From the NCBI GenBank assembly GCA_016179055.1, contig JACOSC010000175.1, positions 1 through 39,650 on the forward strand: DNA of 39,650 nucleotides, read 5' to 3'. The stretch comes from Acidobacteriota bacterium. GTDB taxonomy: Bacteria > Acidobacteriota > UBA6911 > JACOSC01. Positions 35,370 through 39,650 of the stretch are shown piece after piece. The position numbers were made by a program, and so were the translations under genes. The stretch's first letter is position 1. Every line of letters begins with the position of its first letter. The notes under the pieces are model-generated. The model was given only the letters and a program-made list of their open reading frames with translations. It had not been told where the DNA came from and made no database searches.

Positions 35370-36617
35370 TCAGCTCCGTTCGCGGCCCCACACATCGAGG
35401 CCAACTGCCGTCACGAGAATTGCGCCTTTGACGATGTCCTGCGTAAAGTCCGGAACATTTTTTAAGGACATGCCGTTGTCCAGACTTGCCATGAAAAGCG
35501 CTCCCAGACAGGCCCCCAACACGGTGCCCCGCCCTCCCATTAAGCTGGCGCCGCCAATAACACAGGCCGCAATGGCGTCAAGCTCTAAGAGTCTGCCCGC
35601 ATCCGGCGAGGCGGCTCCCACGCGCGCCGTATAGATTATTCCAGCAACGCCGGTAAGTGCTCCCATAATGCAAAACACGGCCAGCAGGTGGCGACGCAAG
35701 TTTATCCCAGAAAGACGAGCCGCCTCCGGATTTCCTCCGATAGCGAAGAGATACCTGCCGAAGATCGTTTGCTGAGTAAGGAAAGCGCCGGAGAGTGCCA
35801 CCGCTAACCAGATGATCACAGGAATGGGGACGCCGGCGTACGCGTTTAGCGTCCCAGTGAAGGCTAGTATCAGTACTACAGCCCAAGCCAGGGAGAGAAT
35901 CACCGCGCCTAGTCGCGTCGCGACGATCCCATAACGAAGTCGGGCGCGGTGGCGACGTACCATGAAATAGCCCAGCGCGATCATCGCCAGCAAGGCAAGG
36001 GCCCAGCCTATGGCCGGCGGCATATAATCCTGGCCGATGGCTTTGAAGGAAGCAAGATTAATGGGAATCGTATTTCCTTTACTTAACCCTTTGATGGCGC
36101 CGCGCCAGGCGAGCAAGCCGCCTAACGTCACAATGAACGCCGGAATGTTGGCATAGGCAACGAACAGGCCCTGTACGGCGCCTACGGCCAATCCCGTTGT
36201 TAGACCCATGGCGAGAGAAGCCCACAATCCCCAGCCCAGCCACGCCTGAGCGATGGCCGTAAGCCCGCCGGTCAAACCTACCACGGACCCGACCGAGAGA
36301 TCAATTTGTCCAGTCACGATTACCATCAACATGCCGACGGCCAGTATGGCGGTAATGGTGGTCTGCCGCATTAGATTGGAGAAATTACGCGCGGTCAGAA
36401 AAGTACTATCCGTCACATATGCAAATATGGCCCACAGTACCACGAGGGCGGCGACCATCGAATACGTGCGCCAGGCCGATTTAGCAAAATTGGAGGTAGC
36501 CGGTCGAGGGCAGTAGGACAGCAGACGAAGAAAGAAGGACGCAGGATGAAGGATGAAGAATGAAGGTCCATTTTTCTTTTGCGTGGATGGGTTCCTATTT
36601 GGTCCGTCAGGTTTCAT
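35370..36617 (-). CDS. xylH: Sugar ABC transporter permease (XylH/RbsC family)
   Basis: 415 residues from ATG 36617 (GGGAG upstream). The core has about 10-12 transmembrane segments with the signature of the branched/sugar permease family: GMLMVIVTGQIDLSVGSVVG, a conserved loop VTLGGLLAWRGAIKGLSKG, and the EAA-like AIGGNPEAARLSGINLRR. The extra central membrane pair (YFMVRRHRARLRYG onward) resembles XylH rather than RbsC. The first 50 residues are atypical: SFFILHPASFF corresponds to a GGATGAAGAATGAAGG-type low-complexity tract, so the N-terminus may be extended by repeat DNA. It works with the ATPase encoded just upstream on the same strand. The substrate, probably a pentose, is inferred. 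Confidence 0.85.
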   Translation of the reverse strand: MKPDGPNRNPSTQKKNGPSFFILHPASFFLRLLSYCPRPATSNFAKSAWRTYSMVAALVVLWAIFAYVTDSTFLTARNFSNLMRQTTITAILAVGMLMVIVTGQIDLSVGSVVGLTGGLTAIAQAWLGWGLWASLAMGLTTGLAVGAVQGLFVAYANIPAFIVTLGGLLAWRGAIKGLSKGNTIPINLASFKAIGQDYMPPAIGWALALLAMIALGYFMVRRHRARLRYGIVATRLGAVILSLAWAVVLILAFTGTLNAYAGVPIPVIIWLAVALSGAFLTQQTIFGRYLFAIGGNPEAARLSGINLRRHLLAVFCIMGALTGVAGIIYTARVGAASPDAGRLLELDAIAACVIGGASLMGGRGTVLGACLGALFMASLDNGMSLKNVPDFTQDIVKGAILVTAVGLDVWGRERS

Positions 36618-36777
36618 GTCGTCTCCCGCCATCCAGTAGTTTACCCTATAAACAAATGATACGTACTCAAGCCATCGAGGCAAAACATGGGCAACAGGCC
36701 CGGCGACCGGCCGCACATCTCACATTGCCGAGACTGTTAGCGCGGCTTTATTGAGAAGATGCACAAGCCGCTCCCCC

Positions 36778-36856
36778 GAAAATACCTGGGAGCGCCCCGA
36801 CTACCGTCGGGGCGAATCCCGTTGCAGACCGCGTCCACCCTTGCCGGCATTTTCCC
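36778..36856 (+). repeat. Intergenic palindromic repeat, family 2, copy 3
   Basis: Its left part is almost identical to the copy at 12677-12770 (GAAAATACCTGGGAGCGCC, CCGACTACCGTCGGGGCGA, GTCCACCCTTGCC), but its right half is truncated after TTGCCGGCATTTTCCC. It lies inside the gap between the transporter permease and ATPase genes. Confidence 0.85.
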
Positions 36857-36874
36857 ATTTCCCGCCTTCATCTA

Positions 36875-38407
36875 TCAGATCCTTTCGCCGGTTGCACAAG
36901 CCATGATGGTTTCCGGAGTCGCGTCGGCGCGTGAAAACTCGCCGGTAAGCCGACCGGCGTGCATGACGAGAATTCTATCGGAGAGCCCGAGCACTTCCGG
37001 CAGATCGGACGACACTAGGACAATGGCTAGACCGCTTTGGGCCAGCGCATTAATTTGCGCATAGATCTCTTGCTTGGCGCGCACGTCAATGCCGCGGGTC
37101 GGCTCGTCCATGAGCAAGACTTGTGGTCGATTCAGCAGCCACCTGGCCAAGACCACCTTTTGCTGGTTGCCGCCCGACAGCGTTCCCGCGCCGACAAAGA
37201 CCGACGCCGCTTTTATCTGCCACTCGCGCAACGCGTTTTCCGCCAAGGCGACTTCGGCGTCGCGATCAATAATGAATCGTCCATAGCTATGCTTGAGCCA
37301 GGCAAACGTCAGGTTGTGAAGAACCGATTGATCCAGAATCAGGCCGTACCGTCGGCGATCTTCCGTGACAAAGCCCATGCCCCGCCGTATGGCCTCGCAC
37401 GGATCGTTCAGCCGTACCGGCTGCCCTTTCAGCCATAGACTTCCCGTGGCGTGGCGCGGATAAGCGCCGAAGATGGCCATTAGCAGCTCGCTGCGACCGG
37501 CCCCCATCAGTCCGGCAATGCCTAAAACTTCACCGCGGCGCACGGTAAAACTGACTCGGTCCACCAAGCGCTTACCGGAACGAGACGGGTCCTCGACGGT
37601 AATCTCATCGGCCTGCAAAATGGCATCGCCCAGCGTGTGGCTGGATTTTGGAAATTGCTGGTCAACCTCGCGGCCCACCATTTGCGCGATAAGCCGAGCT
37701 TCCGTAAGCGCCTCGGTCGCGTAGGTCCCGACGACGCGGCCATCGCGCAGTATAGTGACCCGATCACTAATGGCAAAAACCTCTTTGAGCTTGTGCGATA
37801 CGTAAATAATTCCGACCCCCTGAGATCGCAGATCCTTTATGATAGCCAACAAGACGTCAATCTCAGCTTCGGTCAGCGCCGCCGTCGGCTCATCCAGCAC
37901 GAGTATGCGCGCCTCGTTCGAGAGCGCCTTGGCGATCTCGACCAATTGCCGTTGCGCCAGGCCCAACGCGTAAATGGGCGCCCGCGGATCAATGTCGAGT
38001 TTTATCCGTCGTAACAGGGCGTCGACACGTCGATAGATTTCGTTCCAGTGGATTATTCCCATTCGACGCGGCTCACGGCCCAAAAATATGTTTTCGGCGA
38101 CCGTCATAGGCGGGACGAGCGAGAGTTCTTGGTGGATTACCGATATGCCGGCGGCCTGTGCATGGCTTACGCCATGGAGGCGGCAGCGGCAGCCGTCCAA
38201 GTAGATTTCACCCGCGTAATCCGTGCACGGATAAACGCCGGTCAATATTTTTATCAGCGTCGACTTACCGGCGCCATTTTCTCCGACCAGGGCGTGAACC
38301 TGACCACGACGCAAGTCAAAGTGCGCGTCTTCCAGGGCGCGTATCCCGGAAAACGATTTTGAGATTGCTCGCATTTCCAGCAATATTGAAGTATGGCTTT
38401 CGCTCAC
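36875..38407 (-). CDS. xylG: Sugar ABC transporter ATP-binding protein, duplicated NBD (XylG/RbsA/MglA)
   Basis: 510 residues from GTG 38407 (GAGGAG upstream), the size of XylG/RbsA. Two nucleotide-binding domains are fused: the first has Walker A GENGAGKST (42-50) and ILVLDEPTAALTEAE. The second has a degenerate Walker A (GLMGAGRSEL), signature LSGGNQQKVVLARWLL and LLMDEPTRGIDVRAK. This pattern is standard for the carbohydrate-uptake CUT2 family. It energises pentose uptake with the permease encoded 258 bases downstream; a repeat fills that gap. No periplasmic binding protein gene lies in the window, so it may be encoded elsewhere. Confidence 0.92.
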   Translation of the reverse strand: MSESHTSILLEMRAISKSFSGIRALEDAHFDLRRGQVHALVGENGAGKSTLIKILTGVYPCTDYAGEIYLDGCRCRLHGVSHAQAAGISVIHQELSLVPPMTVAENIFLGREPRRMGIIHWNEIYRRVDALLRRIKLDIDPRAPIYALGLAQRQLVEIAKALSNEARILVLDEPTAALTEAEIDVLLAIIKDLRSQGVGIIYVSHKLKEVFAISDRVTILRDGRVVGTYATEALTEARLIAQMVGREVDQQFPKSSHTLGDAILQADEITVEDPSRSGKRLVDRVSFTVRRGEVLGIAGLMGAGRSELLMAIFGAYPRHATGSLWLKGQPVRLNDPCEAIRRGMGFVTEDRRRYGLILDQSVLHNLTFAWLKHSYGRFIIDRDAEVALAENALREWQIKAASVFVGAGTLSGGNQQKVVLARWLLNRPQVLLMDEPTRGIDVRAKQEIYAQINALAQSGLAIVLVSSDLPEVLGLSDRILVMHAGRLTGEFSRADATPETIMACATGERI

Positions 38408-38735
38408 CGTCGCTCCTCAAGAGTCCCCGTATTTACCCTTTTAATTTACCACCGGAGCGTATTGAGCGATAGACGCCTCGTGCATCAATACGGGGCCATC
38501 GTCAATGTGCGGGGGTCAGTGGTCATAGAGTAGCTACCACAACCTTAGGCGTGATGTGTGGGAGGCCGGCTATTTTCGTCGGACAAGGAGGTGTGGGACA
38601 TTACCGTTGGTGACTGGTGGGGGAGAGCCGTATGCAGAATCCGAAGGTCAGCGCCAACGAGTTCCTCATGCCGCTCTCCCAATCAAGAGGGGTGGGAGTG
38701 ATTCGGGGCGCGAGAGGCGCGCCCCATTGGTTGGG
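38408..38735. other. Intergenic gap without a supported gene
   Basis: Sequence between the ATPase start and the small secreted-protein stop. The string GAGAGCCGTATGC near 38625 recalls a group II intron domain V start, but the matching strand and tetraloop are absent. Confidence 0.5.
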
Positions 38736-39131
38736 TTAGAAGTTACCCGAGAGTATCAAGCTGCCATCCGCATCGACGACTTCAACGAGACTCACTCCGC
38801 ACACCGGATCGAGCTCGGGAGGCATCGGCTGGAAATCATCGCTTTGTACTTCGAACTCGGCCCTGCGAAGCTGTATGGTAAGGTCGCCCACCGATTGACC
38901 ATCGGCGTAAACAAAAAAGCTCGTACCGTCAGCGACGTTGGCTTCCATTGATACTTTGAAACGTTGCCGCCCACCGCGGTCCCGGACTTCGGCATTCCCG
39001 CGAGACGCAATCGCCGCACCGTCCGGGGTAGCGCTCAGAATGATTCGATTTTGGCAATCTGCCATGACATTCAACGCCATCGTGGCGACGATGGCCAAGC
39101 TCAATAATACTATTGTTAGTTTTGTTCGCAT
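38736..39131 (-). CDS. Small exported protein of unknown function
   Basis: 131 residues from ATG 39131 (AAGGAACG upstream). The signal peptide ends at VMA (about residue 24). The mature domain is beta-rich (RIILSATPDGAAIASRGNAE; RFKVSMEANVADGTSFFVYA; SVGDLTIQLRRAEFEV), with a short loop and a Cys pair (Cys26, Cys111) that could form a disulfide. I do not recognise a family. It stands alone and has no evident operon partner. Confidence 0.7.
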   Translation of the reverse strand: MRTKLTIVLLSLAIVATMALNVMADCQNRIILSATPDGAAIASRGNAEVRDRGGRQRFKVSMEANVADGTSFFVYADGQSVGDLTIQLRRAEFEVQSDDFQPMPPELDPVCGVSLVEVVDADGSLILSGNF

Positions 39132-39650
39132 CGTTCCTTATCTCCTTATTCTGGATTCTGGGTTAGCGTTTTTAAAACTGTTCAGGGGGTCTGCACTGAT
39201 ACAGCGTGATTACAAACACTAGCACTAGACGGCTGGCTCATCCGATTGGAACAGAATTCATCAGGAAATTCCATTCCCGATCTGATCAAGGGTAAGGACG
39301 ATTGGTTAGGGAAAGTCGGAGAGAATGTTTTCAACGGAGTTGTCCTTGAGACTCGGGGACACCTCGATGAATGGAAGCAGTACCGCCTGCGGTAGCGGCG
39401 GGTGACCGAGGTGTGTGGTCAGGGCGGGTGGTCGGGTGTGATTTCCGTATGATGTACTCGACTAGATGGAAATTATCATTAGATCAGGATAAGTATTAGC
39501 CCCGTAGGGGCGGCATGTTTATAGCCAGGCGTACCCAGAAGGAGGCCTCAAGCTCCGTAGGAGTCCCCCAGCTTGCGAAGACGGCAAGCAGATACCAAGA
39601 TGAAACTAAGGAAGTTTCGTAACTGTTCGCGGGATTCACTAAGAGCACAC
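39132..39650. other. Right-end gap with repeats and a possible gene fragment
   Basis: It contains ACTGTTCAGGGGG near 39177 and GTAACTGTTC near 39617, a half copy of repeat family 1 at about 39380-39412, and a copy of the GCCCCGTAGGGGC-type palindrome at about 39497-39527. The frame 39210-39395 is listed separately. Confidence 0.55.
39210..39395 (+). pseudogene. Possible gene fragment
   Basis: One frame is open for about 61 codons and has a protein-like composition (LIRLEQNSSGNSIPDLIKGK; DDWLGKVGENVFNG; HLDEWKQYRLR). There is no start codon with a ribosome binding site, and it is hemmed in by repeats. I cannot name a family. It may be the tail of a lost gene. Confidence 0.3.

Noticed and set aside
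38610-38660. Group II intron domain V start (GAGCCGTATGC)
   Set aside because: No GAAA tetraloop or GTACGGTTC complementary strand follows, and no reverse transcriptase is near.
1-39650. CRISPR array
   Set aside because: No evenly spaced identical repeats with unique spacers; all repeats seen are palindromic and dispersed.

Overview
This window reads as chromosomal DNA of an uncultivated-type, free-living Gram-negative bacterium. Many products carry Sec signal peptides, the genes are well spaced, and the long intergenic gaps are full of short palindromic repeats. No rRNA, tRNA, ribosomal protein or other phylogenetic marker is present, so no phylum can be given. Repeat-dense genomes with secreted propeller proteins are common in Acidobacteriota- or Planctomycetota-like soil and sediment lineages, but that is only an impression.

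Layout. 1-3.75 kb (minus): an Asp-box beta-propeller gene that runs off the left edge, and a secreted beta-helix-like gene split by an 83-bp direct-repeat insertion. 4.7-12.5 kb (plus): a probable glycolipid or glycan cluster with an E2-like acyltransferase, a GT1 glycosyltransferase, two paralogous GT2 enzymes, a nucleotidyltransferase-like left-handed beta-helix protein and a methyltransferase, interleaved with repeat arrays. 13.1-19.4 kb (plus): secreted proteins of unknown role, a peroxiredoxin with an in-frame TGA at the catalytic position, dipeptidase E and a secreted alpha/beta hydrolase. 19.8-23.6 kb: a restriction-modification island (C5 methyltransferase, putative nuclease, Vsr) with a transposase relic, bracketed by 30-bp near-identical direct repeats. 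23.7-26.9 kb: a scar where a truncated aldo/keto reductase meets a truncated WD40 gene tail to tail, then an intact WD40 paralogue and a frame-split pectate-lyase-like gene. 27-28.2 kb: a GT4 glycosyltransferase without an evident start codon. 28.6-34.9 kb (minus): a zinc-ribbon protein, a secreted IPI-like protein, a 14-repeat WD40 protein and a galactose/glyoxal-oxidase-like copper radical oxidase. 35.4-38.4 kb (minus): a xylose/ribose-type ABC importer (ATPase and permease, no binding protein). 38.7-39.1 kb: a small secreted protein, then repeats.

The strongest special signal is the peroxiredoxin at 14719-15291. The single in-frame TGA sits exactly where the peroxidatic cysteine belongs, the reading frame continues with conserved peroxiredoxin sequence, and a hairpin with the features of a bacterial SECIS element lies just downstream. 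It should be read as one selenoprotein gene, not as two fragments or a pseudogene.

A second theme is genome plasticity. At least five families of intergenic palindromes recur across the window, one in copies whose hairpin arms differ in sequence but still pair. Some arrays end in a shared motif (GTAACTGTTC or a variant), and a near-perfect terminal inverted repeat encloses the first GT2 gene. Several genes for exported proteins are broken, each in a different way.
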